Source: Ligaoa zhengdingensis
GTDB taxonomy: Bacteria; Bacillota; Clostridia; Oscillospirales; Ruminococcaceae
Direction of reading: 5' to 3'
Length of the DNA: 64,000 nt
Assembly (NCBI RefSeq): GCF_014384885.1
Contig: NZ_JACRST010000005.1
Location: 91,057-155,056, forward strand
A program made the position numbers and the translations under genes. Shown one piece after another: positions 7,899-15,619 of the stretch. Position 1 is the first letter of the stretch. Every line of letters starts with the position of its first letter. Under the pieces are notes generated by a model that made no database searches, had not been told where the DNA came from, and saw nothing but the letters and a program-made list of their open reading frames with translations.

Positions 7899-8019
7899 GG
7901 GACCGGCCTCCTTTGAATGGGGATAGCACTATTTTACAACAATTTCGCACAAAAGTACACAAAAGCGGCAGAAATATCGCGTTTTTGTTTAGGCAAAACA
8001 AGATATTTTTCCGGATGAC

Positions 8020-8048
8020 TGGCACTATGCCAAAAAAAGGACTATAAT
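8020..8048 (+). promoter_or_regulatory. Promoter of typA
   Basis: TGGCAC (8020-8025) and a perfect TATAAT (8043-8048) are spaced 17 bases. Confidence 0.6.
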
Positions 8049-8105
8049 CATAGGCGGAATCGCTGAAAAGAGCGGGAAAAGTCTGATACAGAGGGGAAAT
8101 CGAAT

Positions 8106-9926
8106 TTGATCAGAGAAGATTTGCGCAATATTGCCATCATCGCCCATGTCGACCACGGCAAAACCACCCTGGTGGATGAGATGCTCAAGCAGGGCGGCGT
8201 GTTCCGCGACAACCAGGTGGTCGAGGACCGCGTGATGGACAACAACGACTTGGAGCGCGAGCGCGGCATCACCATCCTGGCCAAGAACACCGCCGCGCAC
8301 TACAAGGATGTCAAAATCAACATCATCGACACGCCCGGGCACGCCGATTTCGGCGGCGAGGTGGAGCGCGTGCTCAAGATGGTCAACGGCGTGCTGCTGC
8401 TGGTGGATGCATTCGAGGGCCCCATGCCGCAGACCCGCTTTGTGCTGCAAAAGGCGCTGGAGCTGGGCCACAAGATCATCGTTGTGGTCAACAAGGTGGA
8501 CAAGCCGGGCGCGCGCCCTGCCGAGGTGGCCGACGAGGTGCTGGAGCTGCTGCTCGAGCTGGACGCCAACGACGACCAGCTTGACAGCCCGATGGTCTAC
8601 TGCTCGGGCCGCGCGGGAACCGCTTCGCTCGACCCGGAAAAGGAGGGAACCGACCTGGTGCCGCTGTTTGAGACCATCCTCTCGCACATCCCCGCGCCCC
8701 AGGGCGACCCGGAGAAGCCGCTGCAAATGCTGGTTTCCTCCATCGATTACAACGAGTACGTCGGCCGCATCGCGATCGGCCGCATCGAAAACGGCAGCCT
8801 GCGCCCCAACCAGGAGGTCACCATCTGCGACTACCACGAGGATAAGGCCCCCTATAAGAGCAAGATCGTCAACATCTACCAGATCGAGGGCCTCAAGCGT
8901 GTGGCGGCTGAGCAGGCCACCGTGGGCGACATCGTCTGCTTCTCGGGCGTGGAGAACATCACCATCGGCGACACCATCTGCCAGCTCGGCAACGTGGACC
9001 CGCTGCCGTTTGTGAAGATCTCCGAGCCCACCGTCGAGATGACCTTCTCGGTCAATGACAGCCCGTTCGCGGGGCGCGAGGGCAAGTTCGTCACCTCCCG
9101 CCAGCTGCGCGACCGCCTGTTCCGCGAGCTGCTCAAGGATGTATCCCTGCGGGTGAGCGAGACGGAGAACACCGACAGCTTCCGGGTGTGCGGCCGCGGC
9201 GAGATGCACCTGTCCATCCTGATTGAAACCATGCGCCGCGAGGGCTACGAGTTCCAGGTGAGCACCCCGCGCGTGCTGTATAAAGAGATCGACGGCAAGC
9301 TGTACGAGCCCACCGAGGAGCTGGTGATCGACGTGCCCGAGGAGTCGCTCGGCTCTGTGATGGAGAAGATGGGCGCGCGCAAGGGCGAGCTCACCCACAT
9401 GCAGCAGGTGGGCAGCCGCTTCAAGGTGGAGTTCATCATCCCCTCGCGCGGCCTGTTCGGCTACCGCAGCGAGTTCCTCACCGACACCCGTGGCGAGGGC
9501 ATCATGTCCGCTGTGTTCCACGATTACCAGCCGTTCAAGGGGGACATCCCCCGGCGGCAGACCGGCTCGCTCATCGCGTTCGAGACCGGCGAGGCGGTCA
9601 CCTACGGCCTGTACAACGCGCAGGAGCGCGGCACCCTGTTCATCACCGCAGGCACCCCCGTGTACGAGGGCATGATCGTCGGCTCTAACCCCAAGGGGGA
9701 CGACATGGCGGTCAACGTCTGCAAGACCAAGCATCTCACCAACACCCGCGCCTCGGGCAGCGACGACGCGCTGCGCCTGGTGCCGCCCCGCGTGCTCAGC
9801 CTCGAGGACAGCCTCGAGTTCATCGGGGATGACGAGCTGGTGGAGATCACCCCCAAGAACATCCGCCTGCGCAAGAAGATTCTGGATAACAACCAGCGCA
9901 TGAAGGCGGTCAATAAAAAGAACTGA
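8106..9926 (+). CDS. typA: Ribosome-associated GTPase TypA/BipA
   Basis: A 606-residue translational GTPase of full family length. The G motifs are AHVDHGKTTL (P-loop), RGITI (switch I), DTPGHADF (G3) and NKVDKPGA (G4). EF-G-like domains II, III and V and the TypA-specific C-terminal domain follow. It binds the ribosome and supports assembly or translation under stress and cold. The start is a TTG (MIREDLRNIAIIAH matches the family N-terminus) preceded by GAGGGG. A strong terminator follows. Confidence 0.97.
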   Translation: MIREDLRNIAIIAHVDHGKTTLVDEMLKQGGVFRDNQVVEDRVMDNNDLERERGITILAKNTAAHYKDVKINIIDTPGHADFGGEVERVLKMVNGVLLLVDAFEGPMPQTRFVLQKALELGHKIIVVVNKVDKPGARPAEVADEVLELLLELDANDDQLDSPMVYCSGRAGTASLDPEKEGTDLVPLFETILSHIPAPQGDPEKPLQMLVSSIDYNEYVGRIAIGRIENGSLRPNQEVTICDYHEDKAPYKSKIVNIYQIEGLKRVAAEQATVGDIVCFSGVENITIGDTICQLGNVDPLPFVKISEPTVEMTFSVNDSPFAGREGKFVTSRQLRDRLFRELLKDVSLRVSETENTDSFRVCGRGEMHLSILIETMRREGYEFQVSTPRVLYKEIDGKLYEPTEELVIDVPEESLGSVMEKMGARKGELTHMQQVGSRFKVEFIIPSRGLFGYRSEFLTDTRGEGIMSAVFHDYQPFKGDIPRRQTGSLIAFETGEAVTYGLYNAQERGTLFITAGTPVYEGMIVGSNPKGDDMAVNVCKTKHLTNTRASGSDDALRLVPPRVLSLEDSLEFIGDDELVEITPKNIRLRKKILDNNQRMKAVNKKN

Positions 9927-9944
9927 CGGCAATCGCAGCGATAC

Positions 9945-9979
9945 GGGGCCGGGCGGAGGATGCCGTCCGGCCCCTTTTT
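9945..9979 (+). terminator. Terminator of typA
   Basis: A stem of GGGGCCGG..CGGCCCC type is followed by TTTTT. Confidence 0.85.
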
Positions 9980-10004
9980 GTTATATGAAAGGGAGGGACA
10001 ATGG

Positions 10005-10466
10005 ATGAAACGCAAGGCCCTGGCCGCCTGCATGGCGGCTGCGCTGCTGTGCGCCGGCTGTGCGCCGAGGCGGATCACCGATGAAGACATCGTCGGCGCT
10101 GGGAATAGCTGGGTTGCGGTCGGTTCGGTGTACAGCAGCCACGACGGACTGCTGAAAGGAAGCATGCACAGCTTTTCCGGGGTGATCACCCTGTGGACCT
10201 ACGACGCGCCGGAGGACGGCGAGGTGGAGGTCACCTACAAGCTGTCGGTGGAGAACGACAAGGCCATGCTGGTGTTCGTCACCGGGGAAGGGGAGCTCAT
10301 CACCATCCTCGACAACGACGGCAGCTACCGTCAGAATTCCCCGGACACCGTGACGCTGCCCGTAACCCCGGGGAAAAATCGCATCCGGCTGGTGGGCAGT
10401 GGCCATGCAAAGCTCGAATATCTGCTCTCGGTGAATCAGGGCGAGGTTCACTACCCGAACAGTTAG
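10005..10466 (+). CDS. Putative small lipoprotein, function unknown
   Basis: A 153-residue protein starting MKRKALAACMAAALLCAGCAPRR, a lipoprotein signal with LCAGC as lipobox-like site. The remainder is predicted extracellular and beta-rich, with alternating hydrophobic strands (GVITLWTYDAPEDGEVEVTYKLSV..., TPGKNRIRLVGSGHAKLEYLLSV). It resembles a jelly-roll or binding-module fold, but I recognise no family. ATG 10005 with GGGAGGG (9991-9997) is chosen over the upstream ATG at 9960, which lies inside the typA terminator. Confidence 0.75.
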   Translation: MKRKALAACMAAALLCAGCAPRRITDEDIVGAGNSWVAVGSVYSSHDGLLKGSMHSFSGVITLWTYDAPEDGEVEVTYKLSVENDKAMLVFVTGEGELITILDNDGSYRQNSPDTVTLPVTPGKNRIRLVGSGHAKLEYLLSVNQGEVHYPNS

Positions 10467-10483
10467 AGAAAACGATAAAAGGA

Positions 10484-10526
10484 CGAGGCCCCGGCCCGCG
10501 CTCAACGCGCGTGGCCGGGGCCTCGC
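10484..10526. terminator. G+C-rich hairpin in the 10467-10865 gap
   Basis: CGAGGCCCCGGCC pairs with GGCCGGGGCCTCG shortly after the lipoprotein gene but without a T-run. The following 10527-10740 is G+C-rich with further short stems (CCCGCCA../..TGGCGGG near 10608-10638), and I see no gene in it. Confidence 0.5.
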
Positions 10527-10779
10527 TGCATGGGGGAGGCGATTGGGCTGTGTCTGCGGCGTGTGGGAACAGCACGGGCGCCGCAGAGAAGGCCGCCGCA
10601 GCCGTCCCCGCCAAAGGCACCCCCAGTGGCGGGGTGGGAGCTTTCGAGCCTTCCGTTGCCGGTGCGGCGGGTGATACCCCCCTCCACGCTGGGACGGAGG
10701 CCGCGTCTCCAAATTGGAGCTGCGGCGGATTTAGTATAACAATTCAGGGGCGAAAAGGGGTGAAATAAACAAAACTGAC

Positions 10780-10807
10780 ACAGTTATTGTCATTTTTAAC
10801 AGTTAAG
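10780..10807 (+). promoter_or_regulatory. Direct repeats matching LytTR-domain binding sites
   Basis: ACAGTTATT (10780-10788) and ACAGTTAAG (10799-10807) are direct repeats. The second equals the published AgrA site core. They sit about where the -35 element would be for a TTAAAAT-like -10 near 10824-10830, directly upstream of the LytTR regulator gene, suggesting autoactivation. Confidence 0.6.
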
Positions 10808-10865
10808 CCCCCCGGCAGGTGTGTTAAAATGAAAAAAGAACAGATTGAAAAAGGAGGCAGAACCC

Positions 10866-11582
10866 GTGTATCGAATCGCGATCTGTGACAACAATGAGCT
10901 GCATATCTCCCATTTGCAGCAGCTTGTCGAACGCAGTTTGAGCGGGCATGACTGTGTGATCACCTGCTTTTCGGACGGCAAACGCTTCCTGGATTGGCTA
11001 GAGATGAACGGCTGCACCTTTGATATCGTGCTCATGGATATCTCGATGGGTAAGGTGAGCGGGGTGGAACTGGCGCAGCGGCTGGGGGAACTCTCCCCGG
11101 CCTGCCAGATCATCTTTGTAACAGGGTATTTGAGCCTGACGCCCGAGGCGTATGAGGCCCCGCACCTCTGCCTTGTGGTGAAGGGGGAACTGGAGCGGAG
11201 GCTGCCCGCAGCGCTGCACCGCGCGCTGGAGAATCTGGAGCGCCAGGAAGAGGAGTTCCTGGCGCTGGAGCGCAAGGGGCAAAGCCTGGTGTTGCGGCAG
11301 AGCGCGATCCTCTACCTGGAACGGATGCAGCGGATCACCGAAATTGTCTGCGAGGACGGCGGACTGGCGTCCACCTACGAGCCACTCGAACAGATTCTGG
11401 AGCGGCTGGACCGGTGCTATTTCGTGCAGTGCCACAAGAGCTACGCGGTGAACCTGCGCAAGGTTTCGGTCTTCCGCAAAAATGGATTTGTCCTGCAAAA
11501 CGGCAAGACGGTGCCGATCAGCCGCAAACATCTGGAGGCGGCGCGCGACGCGTTTACCGCGTTTATCGGTGCGCTGCGCTGA
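10866..11582 (+). CDS. LytTR-family response regulator (AgrA/ComE-like)
   Basis: A 238-residue two-domain protein. The receiver domain spans about residues 1-120, with acidic pocket Asp8 (ICDNNE), phosphoacceptor Asp58 (DIVLMDISMG) and a conserved Lys (LVVKGEL). The LytTR DNA-binding domain is at about residues 140-238 (..AILYLERMQRITEI.., FVQCHKSYAVNLRKV, GKTVPISRKHLEA). GTG 10866 has AAGGAGG (10851-10857) at eight bases. It is followed after 23 bases by its histidine kinase. No peptide pheromone gene or AgrB-like protease is beside it, so the signal is unknown. Confidence 0.92.
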   Translation: MYRIAICDNNELHISHLQQLVERSLSGHDCVITCFSDGKRFLDWLEMNGCTFDIVLMDISMGKVSGVELAQRLGELSPACQIIFVTGYLSLTPEAYEAPHLCLVVKGELERRLPAALHRALENLERQEEEFLALERKGQSLVLRQSAILYLERMQRITEIVCEDGGLASTYEPLEQILERLDRCYFVQCHKSYAVNLRKVSVFRKNGFVLQNGKTVPISRKHLEAARDAFTAFIGALR

Positions 11583-11605
11583 GATCCGCAAAGGAGTGGG
11601 TTCGC

Positions 11606-12478
11606 ATGTCGTCTTATTTTGCGGCGGCATTTTGCCTGCAATGCGTGCTCAGTGCAGGCTGGCCCGGATGCCTCCGGGCGGTTTGGGGGACGCGGTTTCC
11701 GGGAGCCCTGATTTTTGCGGCGAGGTATCTGGCTTGCCTGCTCGGCGCCTTGGGCGTCTGCCTGCTGGCGATGGCGCCGGTGTTCCAGATGTTGCGGGAG
11801 CTGAAGGCGCAAAACGAACGACTTCAGGAGCTGCAGCGCCTTCAAGAGGAACACGGCCGGGCGATGGGGGAGCACCAGGAGGCGGTGCGCCGGATGCATC
11901 ACGAGATCGCCAACCACATCGAGACCATCCAGGCGCTGATCGAGCTGGGCGGGAACGCCGAGGGCTATGCGGACCGGGTGCTGGAGGAGTACCGCGCGTT
12001 CCGCGCGGTGGAGTACTGCGGCCATCCGGTCGTCGACGCGGTGCTCTACAACAGGGCGCTCCGTGCACAGCAGCAGGACACCGAGCTGGAGCTGGCCCTC
12101 GAGCTCAGCGCCGAGCTGCCCTTTGAACCGGTTCATCTGATGAGCATATTCTCCAACCTGCTGGACAACGCGCTGGAGGCGTGCTCCGCCCTGCCGAGGG
12201 GCCGGTGGGTGCGCCTGCGCGCCGCGCTGGAAAAGGGCGGGCTGTCCCTAATTGTGGAAAATAGCTGCCCGGAGGGTGCGCCCTGCGGCGGGGAAGGGGA
12301 AACGACTAAGGCGGACCCCTTTTCCCACGGGATGGGGCTGCGCATCGTGCGGGAGACGGTGGCGGAGTACGGCGGCAGCCTGCTGTGCCGGCGGGAGGGC
12401 GGCGTGTTCCGCGCGGTGGCGTTCCTTCCCTTGGCAACCGCAGCCGGGGACGGAAAAGGCACGGATACGGCCACATGA
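11606..12478 (+). CDS. GHKL sensor histidine kinase (AgrC/ComD-like), short form
   Basis: A 290-residue protein. It has only one or two membrane segments (about residues 5-58), far fewer than the six of typical AgrC. A coiled-coil (about 62-95) leads to the dimerisation/phospho-acceptor helix MHHEIANHIETIQALI (from Met97), and then the GHKL ATPase with N-box SNLLDNALEACSAL and G-box GMGLRIV. ATG 11606 has AAGGAG at nine bases. It would phosphorylate the upstream LytTR regulator. The small sensor part suggests a membrane-embedded or intracellular signal. Confidence 0.88.
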   Translation: MSSYFAAAFCLQCVLSAGWPGCLRAVWGTRFPGALIFAARYLACLLGALGVCLLAMAPVFQMLRELKAQNERLQELQRLQEEHGRAMGEHQEAVRRMHHEIANHIETIQALIELGGNAEGYADRVLEEYRAFRAVEYCGHPVVDAVLYNRALRAQQQDTELELALELSAELPFEPVHLMSIFSNLLDNALEACSALPRGRWVRLRAALEKGGLSLIVENSCPEGAPCGGEGETTKADPFSHGMGLRIVRETVAEYGGSLLCRREGGVFRAVAFLPLATAAGDGKGTDTAT

Positions 12479-12479
12479 C

Positions 12480-12513
12480 AAAAAGCCTGTAAACGCTGGG
12501 TTACAGGCTTTTT
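12480..12513. terminator. Bidirectional terminator
   Basis: AAAAAGCCTGTAA pairs with TTACAGGCTTTTT between the kinase gene and the convergent antiporter gene. Confidence 0.9.
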
Positions 12514-12546
12514 ATGGGAATGGGGCAAAATGACGGATAGCCCGTG

Positions 12547-13770
12547 TTACAGTGTTGATATCGGGGTGTTTTCGTCTCCTCCGACAAGAAGATATTGATA
12601 GCTCAAATCTATCCCCAATGCACCGACCGGGGCCGTAATCAAAATCGCCAAAACAGCTATGGATAAGACAATCTTACCGCACGATAACCCCATTGCAAGG
12701 GGAACAGAACCGATGGCCGCTTGAACAGTCGCTTTTGGCAAATATGCGATGACGCAGAAGAGCCTTTCCTTTTTATTGAGTTGTGTTCCCATCAGGCAGA
12801 TGACAACGCCAATTGCGCGAAGGACAAGTGCAATCAGGATCATCACGACAGCCATAAATCCTGCATCCAATGTGTAGCGGATATCAACTGCCGCACCGAC
12901 CAGCACAAACAGCATCACTTCTGCGGCAATCCAGAGCTTTCCCAACTTTTCAGAAAGCCTTTTCGATACAAAGGCGACGCTCTTGGCTTTCATAACACAT
13001 GCCATGCTGACGACCGCCAGCAGGCCGGAGATGGATATGATGCTTTTCAGCCATGTTTCAATCGCCGTAAGCAGGAATGAAACGCCAAGGACAACAATGA
13101 TTTTCATACTGTTTCTGATACCATGCTTGTGTGCATATGCTGTTTCAAAAAACAAACTGAGGAGATACCCTGTCATTGCCCCTAAGAGAATGCCAAGGAC
13201 TATCGAGATTGGGATGTTGACAAAATCTATGATGCGCGCCCTTCCGCCCTGTGCCATATTGGTAAAGGTTGAAAACAGTACAATGACAAAAATATCGTCG
13301 CAGGAAGCCCCCGCCATAATCAGTTGCGGAATACTCTTGTTGGTTCCATATTTTAGTTCCATCAGCTGGACCATTCGCGGTACAACCACCGCGGGGGAAA
13401 CCGCACCGAGTACGGCTCCCATAACGGCAGCCTCCATTCGTGTGATACCAAGAAGAGAAGGGGCGAACAGAAAGAAGCCCAATATCTCGCAGCTCGCCGG
13501 CACACATGACATCATCACAGCGGGACGTCCAATCTTTTTCAGGTCGGCAAGGTCGAGGGATAGGCCCGCTTTCAGCAAGATGATAATTAAAGCCATCTGC
13601 CGCAAATCAGCCGAGATGGATAAGATGGACGGATCAAGCAGATCGAGAGCATATGGGCCCAAAAGAATGCCGGTTATCAGCATACCGATCATTCGCGGCA
13701 GTTTTAACCGCTGACAGATCGCCGCGAAAATTAACCCCACGAGAAAGATAAGCGCAAATGAAGTCAACAC
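12547..13770 (-). CDS. Cation/proton antiporter (CPA family)
   Basis: A 407-residue protein with about twelve membrane segments, starting LTSFALIFLVGLIFAAICQRLKLPRMIGMLITGILLG as in NhaP/NapA/Kef-type exchangers. The acidic pair in GASCDDIFVIVLF fits the ion-binding Asp-Asp motif of CPA2-type antiporters. There is no C-terminal TrkA-N domain. GTG 13770 is chosen because GGAGGA lies eight bases upstream; the longer ORF to 13884 runs back through a terminator hairpin. The gene is visibly more A+T-rich than both neighbours, a sign of transfer. Its leader carries a riboswitch-like attenuator, so it probably responds to an ion. Confidence 0.88.
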   Translation of the reverse strand: MLTSFALIFLVGLIFAAICQRLKLPRMIGMLITGILLGPYALDLLDPSILSISADLRQMALIIILLKAGLSLDLADLKKIGRPAVMMSCVPASCEILGFFLFAPSLLGITRMEAAVMGAVLGAVSPAVVVPRMVQLMELKYGTNKSIPQLIMAGASCDDIFVIVLFSTFTNMAQGGRARIIDFVNIPISIVLGILLGAMTGYLLSLFFETAYAHKHGIRNSMKIIVVLGVSFLLTAIETWLKSIISISGLLAVVSMACVMKAKSVAFVSKRLSEKLGKLWIAAEVMLFVLVGAAVDIRYTLDAGFMAVVMILIALVLRAIGVVICLMGTQLNKKERLFCVIAYLPKATVQAAIGSVPLAMGLSCGKIVLSIAVLAILITAPVGALGIDLSYQYLLVGGDENTPISTL

Positions 13771-13790
13771 AAGAATTTCCTCCCTTGAAC

Positions 13791-13842
13791 GCAAAAAAGC
13801 TGATGCCCTCTGCGACAATAAAATCACAGAAGTCATCAGCTT
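13791..13842 (-). terminator. Attenuator terminator in antiporter leader
   Basis: On the minus strand AAGCTGATG (13842-13834) pairs with CATCAGCTT (13805-13797) and is followed by a T-run (13798-13793), all upstream of the antiporter ribosome site. It would stop transcription before the gene. Confidence 0.85.
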
Positions 13843-13884
13843 AGTAAGCGGTTTAGGTTTCCCAAGGGAGAACTTCATTCCCAC
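13829..13884 (-). promoter_or_regulatory. Candidate cation-sensing riboswitch aptamer (Na+-class-like)
   Basis: The minus-strand leader has a closing stem GAAGT (13876-13872)/ACTTC (13833-13829), a hairpin around CTCCCTTGGGA, and a hairpin GCTTACTAAGC. The 3' half of the fold (AAGC.TGATG.ACTTC) is also the 5' arm of the terminator, so aptamer and terminator exclude each other and ligand binding would turn the gene on. The context and the shape recall the Na+ riboswitch (DUF1646 motif) or the Li+/nhaA motifs. The exact class is my inference. Confidence 0.6.
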
Positions 13885-13890
13885 GTTATT

Positions 13891-13919
13891 TTAATACTAC
13901 TTCTTATTCGTTTTGTCAA
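13891..13919 (-). promoter_or_regulatory. Strong promoter of the antiporter leader
   Basis: TTGACA (13919-13914) and TATTAA (13896-13891) are spaced 17 bases, which puts the transcript start at about 13884, at the first base of the aptamer. Confidence 0.8.
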
Positions 13920-14044
13920 TAGCCTTCGTCAGATTTTTTCGTGCGGAAGGCGGAGCCTTGCGCAAAAGCGCGCCCCGTTTCGACCCTTTCGGTGTTACCC
14001 GGCCAATGAACGGGGTTACACAATTTCGCCCCAGCAAATGATAA

Positions 14045-14080
14045 ATCCGGCCCCTTTTCCAATTGGAAAAGGGGCCGGAT
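14045..14080. terminator. Perfect palindromic hairpin after tRNA-Ala
   Basis: ATCCGGCCCCTTTTCC is followed by its exact complement after AATT. It lies five bases beyond the tRNA 3' end on the minus strand. Confidence 0.75.
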
Positions 14081-14085
14081 CATCT

Positions 14086-14161
14086 TGGTGGAGACGAAGA
14101 GGATCGAACTCTCGACCTTACGGATGCGAACCGTACGCTCTCCCAGCTGAGCTACGCCCCC
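14086..14161 (-). tRNA. tRNA-Ala (anticodon CGC)
   Basis: Acceptor GGGGGCG/CGTCTCC, D-arm GCTC/GAGC, anticodon stem TACGG/CCGTA with loop TTCGCAT (anticodon CGC), T-loop TTCGATC and encoded CCA are all visible on the minus strand. Confidence 0.93.
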
Positions 14162-14186
14162 AAATATATCTCATTTCGACTTAGCT

Positions 14187-14215
14187 ATTATAGCACACCC
14201 ATTTTAAAATTGCAA
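14187..14215 (-). promoter_or_regulatory. Promoter of tRNA-Ala
   Basis: TTGCAA (14215-14210) and TATAAT (14192-14187) are spaced 17 bases. Confidence 0.75.
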
Positions 14216-14288
14216 GGGTCTTGGTTCAAAAAATTTGAGCGAAAATGGGCGCTGCCGCCGGAAAATATCCCGCTCTCCTTGACGATAA

Positions 14289-14317
14289 TTGACGATCCCG
14301 GTAAAATAATATAAGAT
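14289..14317 (+). promoter_or_regulatory. Promoter of envelope operon
   Basis: TTGACG (14289-14294) and TAAGAT (14312-14317) are spaced 17 bases, about 95 bases upstream of the first gene of the CapA-PIG-L-GT2 operon. Confidence 0.6.
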
Positions 14318-14412
14318 AAGTAGAATCAGGCGGTGTCCGGCGAAAGCCCGGGCAGCGCTGCGCGGGGACGTCCGCATGCAAAGCGGCGCCCGCTACCCAA
14401 GGAGTACCCATT

Positions 14413-15606
14413 GTGATGAAACGATTTTTTGCAGTCCTATGCGTCGCCCTGCTGATGGTTCTGTATCGGGGCGGCGCGGAACTCCCAGCCGGGCCGCCGC
14501 AGCCCTCCGAACCCAACGGGGAGCAGCCGGCGCCGGAACCCGAGATTGCCCCCGCGCCGCTCACCGCCACCCTGGCGGCCGTGGGGGACGACCTGATCCA
14601 CGACGTGATCTACCAGCAGGCCGCGGCGCGCGCGCCGGATGGCGGCTACGATTTTTTGCCCGCCTATCAGCGGGTACAGAATGAGATCGCGTCGGCCGAC
14701 CTCGCGGTCATCAACCAGGAAACCCCTCTCGCGGGCAGCCTGCCACCCTCGAGCTACCCGCAGTTCAATACGCCCCCCGCGCTGGCGCAGACCCTGTGCG
14801 AACTGGGCTTTGACGTGGCGAACCTCGCCAACAACCACATCCTCGACCAGGGGAAGGATGGGCTGGTCCAAACGGTCGAGCTGCTGCGCGGCGTCGACGG
14901 CATCACCCCCGCGGGGGTTTACCTAGACGATTGGGAGTACAGCCACCCGCCGGTGGTGGAGCGGGGCGGCATCCGTTTTGCCTTTTTGGGCTTCACCCAG
15001 CACACCAATGCGCCCCGCCTGACCGGCGCGGACGCGGGGACGATCGTCTATACCGACGAGGCCGACGCCATCCGGCGGCAGATCGCCACAGCGCACCGCC
15101 TGGCGGACGTGGTGGTGGTGTCGGTGCACTGGGGGGAGGAAAACTCCTCCGACCCCACACCCTATCAGCGGAGCATTGCGCAGATGCTGGCCGAGGCGGG
15201 CGCGGACCTGGTGTTCGGCTCCCATCCGCACCGGCTTCAGCCGGTCGAGTGGCTGAGCGGCCGGGAGGGGCGGCGCACGCTGGTGTTTTATTCCCTGGGC
15301 AACTTCATCTCCGCCCAGCTCGAGCCCGCCAACCTGGTGGGCGGCGTGGCGCATGTCACGGTGACCAAGGACCCTCAAACCGGCGAGGTCGCCCTGACCG
15401 ACCCCTATATGACCTTTGTGGTAACCCATTACGGGGCGGGCTTCCGGCAGCTGGAGCTCTACCCGCTGGAGGAATATACCGACGAACTGGCGGCGCGGCA
15501 CGGGGTGCCGCTTTCGCCGGGGGAGCGCTTTGACCGGGCGTGGATCGAGCGGCTGATCGCCGTTTCGATCGACAGCCGTTTTACTGGGATTTCAACTGAC
15601 AGATAA
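14413..15606 (+). CDS. CapA-like metallophosphatase-fold protein, exported
   Basis: A 397-residue protein with an N-terminal signal or anchor (MMKRFFAVLCVALLMVLYRG), a Pro/Glu-rich linker and a CapA/PgsA domain from about residue 50. The expected motifs are AAVGDDLIHD, NQETPLAG, VANLANNHILDQG, VVVSVHWGEE and VFGSHPHRLQPVEW. CapA-family proteins take part in poly-gamma-glutamate capsule formation or are uncharacterised exported metalloenzymes. None of CapB, CapC or CapE is nearby, so a capsule role is not proven. GTG 14413 or ATG 14416 both fit AAGGAG (14399-14404). First gene of a five-gene operon. Confidence 0.88.
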   Translation: MMKRFFAVLCVALLMVLYRGGAELPAGPPQPSEPNGEQPAPEPEIAPAPLTATLAAVGDDLIHDVIYQQAAARAPDGGYDFLPAYQRVQNEIASADLAVINQETPLAGSLPPSSYPQFNTPPALAQTLCELGFDVANLANNHILDQGKDGLVQTVELLRGVDGITPAGVYLDDWEYSHPPVVERGGIRFAFLGFTQHTNAPRLTGADAGTIVYTDEADAIRRQIATAHRLADVVVVSVHWGEENSSDPTPYQRSIAQMLAEAGADLVFGSHPHRLQPVEWLSGREGRRTLVFYSLGNFISAQLEPANLVGGVAHVTVTKDPQTGEVALTDPYMTFVVTHYGAGFRQLELYPLEEYTDELAARHGVPLSPGERFDRAWIERLIAVSIDSRFTGISTDR

Positions 15607-15619
15607 GGGTGACGCATGA

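Noticed and set aside
13771..13884. N-terminal extension of the antiporter
   Set aside because: The extension lies over the aptamer and terminator hairpin; GTG 13770 has its own strong ribosome site.
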